Assembly: GCA_031411235.1 (NCBI GenBank)
Contig: JANOAR010000248.1
Location: 1-23,867, forward strand
Source of the DNA: JANOAR01 sp031411235
GTDB lineage: Bacteria; Verrucomicrobiota; Verrucomicrobiia; Verrucomicrobiales; Verrucomicrobiaceae
Reading direction: 5' to 3'
DNA: 23,867 nt
Made by a program: the position numbers and the translations under genes
Shown here: piece after piece, positions 1-8,631 of the stretch
Position numbering within the stretch: position 1 is the stretch's first letter
Layout: each line of letters begins with the position of its first letter
The notes under the pieces: model-generated
What the model saw: only the letters and a program-made list of their open reading frames with translations
Databases searched by the model: none
Told to the model about the DNA's origin: nothing

Positions 1-3000
1 ATACAGTGCCTTGAACATATTCACTTCGCCCGTAGGCCAGACGGTCGCTGCCCCCGTGATGGCGGTGCCATCGGACAACTTGCCAGCCCAGGTCGCTGCA
101 CCCGTGGTCAGAATTTTCATCGTCAGGTAGCCCGTACCATCGGGGATACCACGTTCAGCGTTCCAGGTAGGCTCCAGTGCCACAGTGTAATCGGCGGCAT
201 AGCCCCCTGGCGCAGCAGGCGTGGGGGCAGTTGTCGCAGTTGTTGTCGCACTGAAGGTATGGCGATAACCTCTGACCGCCACAGGCGCACCCAGGCCATT
301 AACCGTCAACCCATCGCCAGGCTGGAAGCCAATCGAGTTGTCTATCGTGCTGAAGGTAAGCACCAATTTTATCGCAGCGAGTGGTGCCTTGCGGGCGATG
401 AAGGCTTCGAAGGTTCTATTCCCAGAGATGTCGGCATCGGTCAAGAAGCCCTTGAGAGTGTAGGGAGTCACGCCAAGGATCAGTTTTCCAGAGGCCCCGC
501 CGAGGGCAGTGGTAGTGAGAGTGAGCGAGCCCCCCAGATTGCCATTCAGCGTTGCATCACGATCCACGAGACCGGAGAAGGTAGCCGCAGGCAAGAAAGT
601 TGCAGGCACTGGCCCCGCGTTTTGATTGATCGTGTGAACCACCACACCGCCGATTTTGATCTGAGCAGAACGAGCGAGCAAAGTCTTGTTAGGCTGCACC
701 GTGACCAACACATTACTGCTACCAACGACTGAAGCGGTTGGGTAGAGCGCGATCCAGAGATCGGTCTTGGTAGGGAGCCAAGCCACACCAGCAAGAGCCG
801 TCACACCGAAGCTGACGGTACCGCCTTCTTTGGCAACCGTCTGGCTAGGAGATGATGCCGTCACCGTAGCAGCGGTTACTGTGACCGTGCCCGTAGCGTT
901 GCCCTTAAAGCCGTCTGTGACGACATAGGTGAAGGTCGCATTACCCGTAAAAGTGGCGCTAGCGGCAAACACCAGCGTGTTGAGCACCTTCGTCACCACG
1001 CCAGCCGTTGCTGGCACAGGCATAGTGAAGGACACCAGTGAGAGCTTATCGCCATCGGCATCTGTATCGTTGGCCAGCACGGGGATGGTTATCTTGGCCA
1101 ACGGCGTCAAGGATGCTGCGTCAGCATTCGCAACGGGTGCCGTATCCAAGGTTGTGAAAAACGCATTCAATCCATTGCTTGAGCCCACAGTGCTCGCACC
1201 ACGAATGCGGAAGTTGTACTTGGTGTGGGGAAGAAGTCCTGTCAAAACAGTGTTGGAAGCTATTGGGCCATTCACATTCACCGATGGTGGGGTGCCAGCG
1301 ATTTCGCTGCCATAGGTCGCAGCAGTACCCCACTGGAAGTTGACTTGAGTGGTGTTGGTTCCCTTCGCATCAACTGAGCCATTCAGCGTGGCACTTGAGG
1401 TCGTGATCAACGTCGCTGGGAGTGTCTTGGCTACGGGAGCGACCACGGCAAGTTTTGTGGTGGTCAGTGATTGGGTCGTTCCCACCAAGCCACCCGCGGC
1501 GACACGATAGTAGTATTTCAGTCCTGGGGTCAGGAAGCTGAGCGTGGCATTCACAGCCGTTGGCGTTGTACCCGTCACAGGGGCCGTCACCGTGAGGGTG
1601 TTGACGAGTGCCGTAGCCGTCAGTCCCCATTGGAAGGTCACTGTCGTAGCCGAGCCATCACCTGTCACCGTGCCATTGAGTTGGGCGCTTGTATTTCCCA
1701 CTAAAGTCGCGGCATCTGTCACCACCACCAGATCTCCGTCATATCGTGCCAAAAATAAATCGGCATCGTCGAGAGCGTCAATGGTTGTGCCAGCAATGAG
1801 GATGTGTCCATCGGTCAGTAGCGCTGTCTGCACCCCATCAGCATATTCGCCTTCTTCGGTGGTGACCTTGCCGCCAACGCCAAAGCTGGTGTCGGCCTTA
1901 CCATCCGCATTAAAGCGCAGCAACACAGCATGTGTTTTTGTCCCGACTAATTCATAACCGCAGAATAAAATTTTGCTAACCAGCAAAGGGTTGCCAGCAT
2001 CCAACTTCAAGGCCACCGAGCCAAATAAAGAGGACGAACCAAATGCAAAACTGGACACGTCATCAGGTGGCGCGACAAGGGGAGCCACCGCGAGGCCCTT
2101 GGTTCCGAAGGTTACATCGAGCACCCCAATTGCTGAGAAGCGAGCCAGCACCGCCGCATTGGGCAGCGTTTGACGCCCTGCCACGATGAGCTTGCCATCA
2201 GGCTGAACGGCAATGGACTCGGCCCGATCGTAACCCAAGCTAAAGCTTGTGATTACCTTGCCAGCTTTGCCAAACTTCGTGTCCAGCGCACCTGTGGGCG
2301 TCACCTGGATCATCGCCATGTCGTTTCCTGGCCCCTTCACCGTTGACAGTCCATGGGTCTCGCCCACGACGATGATGCGGAAGTCATTGGGAAGGAGCAC
2401 TGTGGGAGTGGATTTGATAACCACATCCTCGGCGATGTCTTCTACCGTGATACCCGCCAAAAGGACGCCTTGATTGGCGAACGACGTGTCCAGCGTGCCA
2501 TTCGTATTGTAGCGGACTACGCTGAAGTCATTGGTGCTATCGTTCACCGCTTGGCCCACAGCGACGATCTTGCCGTCTGCTTGGATGGCTACGCCGCGAA
2601 ACTCATCATTACTAATTGTCGTCAAGACCGTCTTCACGACGCCTGAACTCACGAGCCCGGGATTGCCGACGCCGAAAGCAGCATCAGGAGCCCCAGTTGC
2701 GTCTAGTTTGATGATGAGGCTGTCCAGATCGGTATCATCGTCATAATAATCGGCACCATCGGAGGTGAAGCCCGCGACAATGATAGCCCCCGTCGCTGAG
2801 TCTAGGGCCACGGCATTGGCAGAGTCCGCAAAACCATTTCCGCCCACATCAATCACCACATGCCCACCTGTGCCGAATCCCGTATCCAGTGCTCCAGTGG
2901 CCAAGTATCTCGTCACCAGCACATCACCGCCATTGCCTGTGGCATCCGTGAAGCCCACGACGACGATCTTTCCCGCAAAGGAACCCGCACCATACACCGC

Positions 3001-3198
3001 CATAGCAGCCGCCGAATCCCAGTCACCACCTGCCACATCGGTCTTCACTTTTCCGTCAGTGTCGAACGTCGTGTCCAAAACTCCTGGAGCAGCATTCATC
3101 GTGCCAAATCCCAGGACAGCCATCGCCGCAAAAGCCACACAGGAACGATGGGCCTGGAGTAAACCAGCGGTGAAAGATAAAATAGAGCGGTTCTTCAT
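1..3198 (-). CDS. Large secreted delta-60 repeat / Fn3 / BACON mosaic protein (C-terminus beyond window)
   Basis: Reading the minus strand from the ATG at 3198 gives 1066 residues with no stop, so the gene continues past position 1. Residues 1-37 look like a long signal peptide (hydrophobic stretch 21-34, ending NAA). Residues 40-490 hold about seven delta-60 repeats, marked by LDTTFDTDGKV, DTGFGTGGHV, DTSFANQGVL, DTKFGKAGKV and DTSFGVGGKV, together with several DGKIVAVG-like strands. Two Fn3-like units follow (about 490-590 and 590-685, each with FQWG and a YYYR/YNFR strand). A tandem-95/cadherin-like unit lies at 686-776 (VLANDTDADGDKLS) and a BACON-like unit at 784-860. Two modules at 870-1066 resemble the GKL.DGT-type repeats I remember from verrucomicrobial surface proteins. 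It is probably a cell-surface or extracellular adhesin-like protein; no enzymatic domain is visible. Its exact role is unknown. Confidence 0.92.
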   Translation of the reverse strand, partial: MKNRSILSFTAGLLQAHRSCVAFAAMAVLGFGTMNAAPGVLDTTFDTDGKVKTDVAGGDWDSAAAMAVYGAGSFAGKIVVVGFTDATGNGGDVLVTRYLATGALDTGFGTGGHVVIDVGGNGFADSANAVALDSATGAIIVAGFTSDGADYYDDDTDLDSLIIKLDATGAPDAAFGVGNPGLVSSGVVKTVLTTISNDEFRGVAIQADGKIVAVGQAVNDSTNDFSVVRYNTNGTLDTSFANQGVLLAGITVEDIAEDVVIKSTPTVLLPNDFRIIVVGETHGLSTVKGPGNDMAMIQVTPTGALDTKFGKAGKVITSFSLGYDRAESIAVQPDGKLIVAGRQTLPNAAVLARFSAIGVLDVTFGTKGLAVAPLVAPPDDVSSFAFGSSSLFGSVALKLDAGNPLLVSKILFCGYELVGTKTHAVLLRFNADGKADTSFGVGGKVTTEEGEYADGVQTALLTDGHILIAGTTIDALDDADLFLARYDGDLVVVTDAATLVGNTSAQLNGTVTGDGSATTVTFQWGLTATALVNTLTVTAPVTGTTPTAVNATLSFLTPGLKYYYRVAAGGLVGTTQSLTTTKLAVVAPVAKTLPATLITTSSATLNGSVDAKGTNTTQVNFQWGTAATYGSEIAGTPPSVNVNGPIASNTVLTGLLPHTKYNFRIRGASTVGSSNGLNAFFTTLDTAPVANADAASLTPLAKITIPVLANDTDADGDKLSLVSFTMPVPATAGVVTKVLNTLVFAASATFTGNATFTYVVTDGFKGNATGTVTVTAATVTASSPSQTVAKEGGTVSFGVTALAGVAWLPTKTDLWIALYPTASVVGSSNVLVTVQPNKTLLARSAQIKIGGVVVHTINQNAGPVPATFLPAATFSGLVDRDATLNGNLGGSLTLTTTALGGASGKLILGVTPYTLKGFLTDADISGNRTFEAFIARKAPLAAIKLVLTFSTIDNSIGFQPGDGLTVNGLGAPVAVRGYRHTFSATTTATTAPTPAAPGGYAADYTVALEPTWNAERGIPDGTGYLTMKILTTGAATWAGKLSDGTAITGAATVWPTGEVNMFKALY

Positions 3199-3406
3199 AA
3201 ATAGTCAGTAGTGGGTAACGGGAAGATTTTCAGTGTGTAGGACAAACGGGGGGTCTGGCAAGAAAACAGTTCAGTCTAACGGCGGTTTTTTGACAGACAC
3301 TCACACTTTCCATTTCACTCATCGAGAACCCAAAGATTTTTCTGTTCTGCACCAACGTTTTGTCGATTCATGCGCGCCACAGCTACTTTCACCCCTCTGC
3401 ACCCCT

Positions 3407-4675
3407 ATGAAACTTATCCCGATCGCCGCCTTTTCCCTCGTTACGATCAGCATCGCCCAGGCCGCAGACTGGCCTTCCTGGCGTGGCCCACACAACGACG
3501 GCATTTGCGATGAAACCAAGCTGCCCACGAAATGGAGTGCCACCGACAACCTCGCTTGGTCCAGCCCCCTCCCCGCCCCAGGCAACTCCACGCCCATCGT
3601 TTGGGCGCAGCAAGTCTTCATCACCCAGGCCAGTGAGGGTGGAAAACGCGAACTCCTTTGCTTCGACCGCGCCACGGGCCAACAACTCTGGGCCGCAGGC
3701 ACCACCTACACCGAGCCCGAGGTCACCCACGGCACCAATCCCCATTGCTCCGCCTCGCCCGTCACCGACGGTCAGCGCGTCATAGTCTCCTTCGCCTCAG
3801 CCGGAGTCTTTTGCTACGATTTAAAAGGCAAGGAACTCTGGCACCGCGACCTCGGCAAGCAGCACCACATCTGGGGCAATGGAGCCTCGCCCGTCCTCGC
3901 AGGCGGCGTCTGTTATCTCAATTTCGGCCCCGGCGAGCGCACCTTCCTCATCGCCCTCGACCCCACCACAGGCAAGACCCTCTGGCAGCACGAAGAGCCA
4001 GGCGGAGCCTCCGGCATCCCAGACCCCAGCACCCCCAACAAACGCACCGAATGGACTGGCTCATGGTCAGATCCCCTGCCACGTCTCATCCATGGCGAGC
4101 CCTCATTAATCATGAGCTACCCAGGGAGGCTCTGCGCCTTTCAGGCCAAGACAGGCAAACAGCTCTGGACCTGCGACGGCCTCACCGCCCTCGTTTACAC
4201 CAGCCCCCTCTACGCTGAGAAAACAGGCATCGCCGTCGGCATGAGCGGTTACGGCGGCAGCGCCCTCGCCGTACAAGTCAAAGGCACAGGCGACATCACC
4301 AGCCAACGACTCTGGCACCTGCCCAAGAATCCCCAGCGCATCGCCTCCGGCGTCATCCACGGCGAGCACATCTACATCCACAACGACCCCGGCACCGCCA
4401 CCTGTCTTGAGTTAAAAACTGGCAAAGTCCTCTACACCGAGCGACTCAAAGGCCCCGCCCCCACCAGCCAAAACTGGTCTAGCGTCGTCCTCGCCGATGG
4501 CCTCTGCTACACCGCTAATCAAGGCGGCGACTGCTTCGTCTGGAAAGCCAGCCCCACCTTTGAACTCGTCGCCACCAACTCACTCGGTGAAAAAGTCATC
4601 GGCAGCATCGCCGTCTCCGACGGGCAATTGTTCATCCGCGGACACAAGCACCTGTTCTGCGTCGGGAAAAAGTAG
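3407..4675 (+). CDS. Exported PQQ-binding-like beta-propeller (BamB-like) protein
   Basis: The 422-residue product starts with a clear signal peptide (hydrophobic core 5-17, cleavage near AQA-AD), followed by DWPSWRGPHNDG, the hallmark N-terminus of PQQ-like propellers in Planctomycetes and Verrucomicrobiota. Blade signatures recur: CFDRATGQQLW, CYDLKGKELW, ALDPTTGKTLW, AFQAKTGKQLW and CLELKTGKVLY. The ATG at 3407 was chosen because it begins the signal peptide; the frame is open further upstream but non-coding in character. The leader is C/T-rich without a Shine-Dalgarno sequence. The family is named for PQQ quinoprotein dehydrogenases and BamB, but most environmental members have no proven cofactor or substrate. 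It faces the delta-60 gene divergently and the glutaminase gene convergently. A periplasmic or extracellular location is likely; the function is open. Confidence 0.9.
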   Translation: MKLIPIAAFSLVTISIAQAADWPSWRGPHNDGICDETKLPTKWSATDNLAWSSPLPAPGNSTPIVWAQQVFITQASEGGKRELLCFDRATGQQLWAAGTTYTEPEVTHGTNPHCSASPVTDGQRVIVSFASAGVFCYDLKGKELWHRDLGKQHHIWGNGASPVLAGGVCYLNFGPGERTFLIALDPTTGKTLWQHEEPGGASGIPDPSTPNKRTEWTGSWSDPLPRLIHGEPSLIMSYPGRLCAFQAKTGKQLWTCDGLTALVYTSPLYAEKTGIAVGMSGYGGSALAVQVKGTGDITSQRLWHLPKNPQRIASGVIHGEHIYIHNDPGTATCLELKTGKVLYTERLKGPAPTSQNWSSVVLADGLCYTANQGGDCFVWKASPTFELVATNSLGEKVIGSIAVSDGQLFIRGHKHLFCVGKK

Positions 4676-4695
4676 CGGAGCAAGCCCAGTGTGAC

Positions 4696-4712
4696 ACAGG
4701 CTTCCCGCCTGT
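4696..4712. terminator. Short hairpin between convergent genes
   Basis: A 6-bp perfect stem (ACAGGC / GCCTGT) with a 5-nt loop sits between the convergent ends of the propeller and glutaminase genes. There is no strong T-run, so it is only a weak terminator candidate. The ACAGGC...GCCTGT core also resembles a short hairpin dispersed in many Verrucomicrobiota and Planctomycetes genomes (from memory). Confidence 0.35.
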
Positions 4713-4762
4713 ATGCCCTGTCCTTCATAAAAAGGCAGCAAAACAAACCCACCCCCTCACGC

Positions 4763-5692
4763 TCAAACCAGCCCCTCAGCACGCGGCGCGAACCGTCCTA
4801 GCATCAGTTCACCAGCCATCTGCCGCAGCATCGCCATCCCCACCAGCGGATTACCCCCAGCATCCAGCCACGGTGTATGAGTCGCCAGCGCCCCCTCCCC
4901 CGGCACGATCGCCACGAGGCAGCCACTCACCCCCGACTTCGTCGGCAGTCCCACCTCCACCGCCCATTCTGGCGAGGCCTCGTACAGGCCACACGTCAGC
5001 ATCAGCCCCGTCGTCATCGCCTGATTTTGTGCTGCTAAGTCCGCACGCGGAAAAGCCAGCAACAGCCCCAGCCGCGCCACATCCGCCACCGTACCTGCGA
5101 GGCAGCACACCCAAAAATAAACCTCAAAGGCCGCCCGCGCATCGGCCACATGGCCAGCACGCGCCAGCATTTTGGCCAGCTTGGTATTCTCGCTATCAGG
5201 CTTGCTCAGCATCGCCTCCAACGTCGCATGATCCACTGCCAGCGCCGTCCCCGCCCGCTCATTCAACCAGCGCAGCAAGCCCTCACACTGAGCCTGCGGT
5301 GTCTCGCCCTGCAAATAGGTACACAGCAGCATCGCCCCACTATTGAGCATCGGATTACGCGGCCTCAAGCCATCCGCCGCGAGTTGATCCGTGCAAAAGA
5401 AAGCCGCATCGGAAGGACGCTTGCCCACTGTTTCAAACACCGCCTCCGGCCCCAGCGTCTCCAGCAAGTGCAGCAGCAAAAACGGCTTGATCGCACTCAT
5501 CAACGTGAAGCATTCAGCCGCATCTCCCACCGTCACCACACCCCGCGAAGTCGCCACCCCAGCCGCCAAGCACCCCGCCTCACGCGGACCATACGTCGGC
5601 AGCAACCAAGATCGACGCGCACGCCCACAGGAGGCACGAGCAGCTTCGAGAGACTGGGCGAGATCACTGGATGAAATAGAGGCTAAAGGCAT
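4763..5692 (-). CDS. glsA: Glutaminase family protein (GlsA-like), divergent active site
   Basis: The 309-residue product has the full length and order of the bacterial glutaminase family (beta-lactamase-like serine fold; glutamine to glutamate plus ammonia). Present are the nucleophile motif SAIK (S66, K69), NPMLNSGA (N117), VYF (Y192) and GLPTKSGVSG (249-257). Some residues usually conserved are not found: the Tyr of the DYIP motif is in a WLLP context, the Glu seven residues before the conserved Asn is hydrophobic (near 161-162), and the Tyr before VGLP is V244 or a neighbour. Activity may therefore be changed or lost. An upstream in-frame TTG at 5722 would add ten residues; the ATG at 5692 was chosen because TTG is rare and the added sequence has no family counterpart. 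It is probably cytoplasmic. Family assignment is firm, catalytic status is not. Confidence 0.87.
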   Translation of the reverse strand: MPLASISSSDLAQSLEAARASCGRARRSWLLPTYGPREAGCLAAGVATSRGVVTVGDAAECFTLMSAIKPFLLLHLLETLGPEAVFETVGKRPSDAAFFCTDQLAADGLRPRNPMLNSGAMLLCTYLQGETPQAQCEGLLRWLNERAGTALAVDHATLEAMLSKPDSENTKLAKMLARAGHVADARAAFEVYFWVCCLAGTVADVARLGLLLAFPRADLAAQNQAMTTGLMLTCGLYEASPEWAVEVGLPTKSGVSGCLVAIVPGEGALATHTPWLDAGGNPLVGMAMLRQMAGELMLGRFAPRAEGLV

Positions 5693-6182
5693 AACAAGAG
5701 CGATGGCCAAAAGACACCCCAAAGCCCTGGATGCTACCAGCGTTTCGTGTTATCACCGCACGACCTTTCAAAAGCCGTGTGCTGCATGACGTGGGAGGGG
5801 TTCTTGCCATGTCATTTGATGGGGGCATGGGGACAGACACATGGGCAGTGCCGCGAGATGGGCTTCGCCTGGGTGGAGTCGCTTCGCGTCATCGGTGGTG
5901 GTGAAATAGTGGTCGGGAAATCGTTTTGTGGGGCTGGGAAGGGTTTTCCTCGGGGCGGGTTGAAGCTGCCGTGACGCTCTAAACCTTAGCGATAACGTCA
6001 AAAGCAACATGGGTAGGGGAGGGGGGCTTCAAGCGTGCTTTTTGGCAACATTGAGTGACCAGAGGCTTGCGCTTGTTCGGGATTGCTAGCCCAGCACAGG
6101 TGCCTAGGCTGGATGGGTCAGAGGCGTCTTCAGTGGTGAACCTCACCGCCTCGGCCATCCCATCTCGCCCTTTCTTAAAACC
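5693..6182. other. Intergenic region with no convincing gene
   Basis: This is the divergent gap between the glutaminase gene and the aldolase-family gene. I see no RNA gene or credible coding frame. At 6121-6152 a nested stem-loop (outer GAGGCG/CGCCTC, inner GGTGA/TCACC) lies about 30 nt before the downstream ATG and would fall in its 5' leader; its role is unknown. The last 25 bases before the ATG are C/T-rich. Confidence 0.5.
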
Positions 6183-6995
6183 ATGAAACTACGCTCCTCC
6201 CGAATCCTCCGCGAACTGCGCACGGGTCAAAACTCTACGGTCATCAAACTCAATCTCATTGACCCGCGCATCATCGAACTAGCGGGTCTGGCAGGAGCCT
6301 CTGCGGTGTGGTTGTGCAACGAGCATGTGCCGAATGATTGGCTGAACTTGGAACATCAAATCCGCGCGGCAAAACTCCACGATATGGACACCATCGTGCG
6401 CGTCAGCAAGGGTAGCTACAGCGAGTATGTGAAGCCCTTCGAGTGCGATGCCACGGGCATCATGGTGCCGCACATCACCAGTGCGGATGAGGCCCGCAAC
6501 GTGGTGGACATGGTGCGCTGCCGCCCACTGGGCAGCAAGCCGCTGGATGCTGGCAATATGGACGGCCTTTTCTGCCAAGTGCCGCTCGCGGAGTATGCGG
6601 AGCACTGCAATACGGAGAAATTCGTGATCCTGCAAATCGAGGCGCCCGAGGCGCTGGAAGTGGTGGAAGACATCGCTGCGGTGCCGGGCTACGACATGCT
6701 GCTCTTCGGCGCGGGTGACTTCAGTCACCGCATTGGTCGGCTGGGTCAGGCTACCCACCCTGAAGTCGTGGCGGCGCGCAAGCGCGTTCATGCAGCGGCC
6801 TTGAAGCATGGCAAACATGTCGCGGTGGCTTCGTTATTCGGGCAAAAGGATCAACTCATCGAGGAGGGGACGCGCATCTTTACCCTCGGTGCTGATGTCA
6901 TCGAGCTGGGCAACGCGTTCCGAAAAATGGTCACAGACTTCGAAGGCAGCGCGGTGGCTGGTGGCTCTGATTCGGTGTACGCGGCGAAGCGTTGA
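6183..6995 (+). CDS. HpcH/HpaI aldolase/citrate lyase family protein
   Basis: The 270-residue product is a class II pyruvate-type aldolase barrel of the HpcH/HpaI family. The key positions line up with 2,4-dihydroxyhept-2-ene-1,7-dioate aldolase: EH (H48, catalytic base), R73 (pyruvate carboxylate), GIMVPHI (92-98), QIE (Q151, E153, metal ligand), and D179 in GAGDFS (second metal ligand). Such enzymes cleave or form carbon-carbon bonds between pyruvate and an aldehyde using a divalent metal. The loop after VRCRPLGS lacks the usual G.RG motif, and the GP.DLS motif reads GAGDFS, so the substrate probably differs from HpaI. No catabolic operon surrounds it; RimO follows on the same strand after about 210 bases. 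Cytoplasmic. Substrate unknown. Confidence 0.91.
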   Translation: MKLRSSRILRELRTGQNSTVIKLNLIDPRIIELAGLAGASAVWLCNEHVPNDWLNLEHQIRAAKLHDMDTIVRVSKGSYSEYVKPFECDATGIMVPHITSADEARNVVDMVRCRPLGSKPLDAGNMDGLFCQVPLAEYAEHCNTEKFVILQIEAPEALEVVEDIAAVPGYDMLLFGAGDFSHRIGRLGQATHPEVVAARKRVHAAALKHGKHVAVASLFGQKDQLIEEGTRIFTLGADVIELGNAFRKMVTDFEGSAVAGGSDSVYAAKR

Positions 6996-7058
6996 AGGGC
7001 GCGTAGGCGCGTTCGCCAGAACGCGGGCAGCTATGGCTGGGCGCGGGGAGCGGCTTTA

Positions 7059-7086
7059 CCACGGATGAACACTGAGGCTCACGAAT
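7059..7086. repeat. Half copy of the CCACGGATGAACAC repeat
   Basis: The segment begins with the same 14 bases (CCACGGATGAACAC) and ends with the same CACGAAT as the arms of the inverted repeat at 14396-14539, with a diverged middle. It appears to be a degenerate single copy of that dispersed element, placed between the aldolase-family gene and rimO. Confidence 0.45.
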
Positions 7087-7100
7087 AGGGGGATATCTTT

Positions 7101-7159
7101 CGGCTACACGGGGCGCAAGCCAAAGTTCCGACTTCCTGCTTTCCCCCACCCCGTAGCCG
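7101..7159. repeat. Inverted repeat upstream of rimO
   Basis: CGGCTAC-AC-GGGG at 7101-7113 is answered by CCCCGTAGCCG at 7149-7159, giving two arms around about 35 bases. It lies 48 bases before the rimO start and could fold in the leader RNA or be part of a dispersed repeat. No function can be assigned from the sequence. Confidence 0.35.
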
Positions 7160-7206
7160 TGTATTCTCCGCCCCCTCATTTTTCCCTCTTCTGCCCCTCG
7201 CTTGTT

Positions 7207-8574
7207 ATGATCAAAGTAGGTCTCGTCTCTCTTGGCTGCGCCAAAAACCTCATCGACTCCGAAGTGATGATCGGCCACCTCCACCAGGCTGGCATGACTA
7301 TGACGCCCGATGCCGAGCTGGCGGACGTGCTTATCATCAACACCTGCTCGTTCATTGATATGGCGAAGAAGGAAAGCATCGGCGCGGTGCATGAAGCCGT
7401 GGATGGCCGTGCTGAATCGGTTGGCCGCAAGAAACAAAAGATCATCGTCGCGGGCTGCATGGCGCAAAGGTTTGCCCAGGATTTGCCGGGGCTCATGCCT
7501 GATGTCGATGCCTTCATCGGGCTCGACCAAGTAACCCAAGTCGCACCCATCATCCAAGGCCTCATGGGCATCACCAAGGCTGCCGATGCCGCGCCGGACA
7601 ACCACGTCACCCGGCAGCCCAAGTGGATACCGGACTTCGATACACCGCGCTTCCGCCTGACGCCCAAACACATGGCGTATGTGAAGATCGCCGAGGGCTG
7701 CAACCACACTTGTTCCTTCTGCATCATCCCGAAAATCCGTGGTCGCCATCGCAGCCGCACGCAGGAAAGCGTGGTGAAGGAAGTGCAACAACTCGTCGCC
7801 AGCGGAGTCAAGGAGATCAACCTCATCAGCCAAGACACGACCTATTTCGGCATGGATAAATGGACGGACTCGCGGCCCAACCCCCGTAGCCCCGTCGATA
7901 GCAGCAAGGGGGAATCCCTCGCCACGCTCATCAAAGCCCTGGACGCCATCCAAGGTGACTTCTGGATTCGCCTGCTCTACACCCACCCCGCGCACTGGAG
8001 CGATGAACTCATCGAAGCCATCGCCAGCAGCACCAAAGTGGCTCGCTACATCGACATGCCGCTCCAGCACATCAGCGACAACATGCTCACCCTGATGCGC
8101 CGCGAAACCAATGGGAACTACATTCGCGACCTGATCGCCCGGATTCGCAAAGGCATCCCCGACATCGCCATCCGCACCACCTTCATCGTCGGCTTCCCCG
8201 GCGAGACTGAAAGCGACTTCAATGAGTTGATCCGCTTCATCGAGGATGAGAAATTCGAGCGCGCAGGCGTCTTTGAATACAGCCGCGAGGAAGGCACCAA
8301 AGCCGCCTCCATGGAGGAACCCATCCACCACATGACACGCAAGCGCCGCTGGAATGAGGCCATGCGTGCCATTCAGAGAAATATCGAGGGCGTGAACCAA
8401 AAGCTCCTCGGCAAAACAATACGCGTGCTCGTCGAGGAGCCCGGCGTCGCTCGCAGCCAGCACGACGCTCCCGACATCGACGCCACGGTGCTTGTCGATA
8501 AGAAGCACGACGTCGGCAGCTTCATCGAAGTGACCGTCAAAGAATGGCGCGGCTACGATCTCGTCGCGGCGTGA
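7207..8574 (+). CDS. rimO: Ribosomal protein S12 methylthiotransferase RimO
   Basis: RimO is a radical-SAM enzyme with two 4Fe-4S clusters. It methylthiolates the beta-carbon of a conserved Asp of ribosomal protein S12. The 455-residue product shows all parts. The N-terminal UPF0004 domain has cluster cysteines C11 (SLGCAKN), C47 (NTCSF) and C84 (AGCMAQR). The radical-SAM motif is GCNHTCSFCIIPKIRGRHRSR (C165, C169, C172). The radical-SAM barrel includes YTHPAHW and IDMPLQHISD. The C-terminal TRAM domain runs from about 385 to 455. Length is standard. The ATG at 7207 was chosen because it gives the canonical IKVGLVSLGCAKN start; the frame is open further upstream only by chance. The leader is strongly C/T-rich without a Shine-Dalgarno sequence. 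It is cytoplasmic and monocistronic, convergent with the permease gene. Confidence 0.98.
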   Translation: MIKVGLVSLGCAKNLIDSEVMIGHLHQAGMTMTPDAELADVLIINTCSFIDMAKKESIGAVHEAVDGRAESVGRKKQKIIVAGCMAQRFAQDLPGLMPDVDAFIGLDQVTQVAPIIQGLMGITKAADAAPDNHVTRQPKWIPDFDTPRFRLTPKHMAYVKIAEGCNHTCSFCIIPKIRGRHRSRTQESVVKEVQQLVASGVKEINLISQDTTYFGMDKWTDSRPNPRSPVDSSKGESLATLIKALDAIQGDFWIRLLYTHPAHWSDELIEAIASSTKVARYIDMPLQHISDNMLTLMRRETNGNYIRDLIARIRKGIPDIAIRTTFIVGFPGETESDFNELIRFIEDEKFERAGVFEYSREEGTKAASMEEPIHHMTRKRRWNEAMRAIQRNIEGVNQKLLGKTIRVLVEEPGVARSQHDAPDIDATVLVDKKHDVGSFIEVTVKEWRGYDLVAA

Positions 8575-8594
8575 TGTGTGGCCGTGTGAACTAG

Positions 8595-8618
8595 GCACCC
8601 GCCCTCACGGGCGGCTAC
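8595..8618. terminator. GC-rich hairpin between convergent rimO and permease genes
   Basis: A perfect CCGCCC/GGGCGG stem (8599-8604 with 8609-8614) closes on a TCAC loop, and flanking GGC and GCC bases can extend it past a small internal loop. It lies 25 bases after the rimO stop and 18 bases after the end of the opposing gene, where a shared terminator is expected. There is no clear T-run on either strand. Confidence 0.5.
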
Positions 8619-8631
8619 GCCTGAGATCTGG

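Noticed and set aside
259..3211. Several plus-strand open frames in the first 3.2 kb
   Set aside because: The minus strand carries one uninterrupted frame with clear delta-60, Fn3, tandem-95 and BACON-like domains; the plus-strand frames are short, overlapping and repetitive shadows.
3290..3295. Perfect TTGACA upstream of the propeller gene
   Set aside because: At 16-18 bases downstream I find only ATTTCA- or TTCACT-like hexamers, too poor a -10 to call a promoter.
6931..8598. A 555-codon open frame on the minus strand opposite rimO
   Set aside because: It is the antisense of a textbook RimO with all cysteine motifs; the frame stays open because of codon bias in the GC-rich gene.
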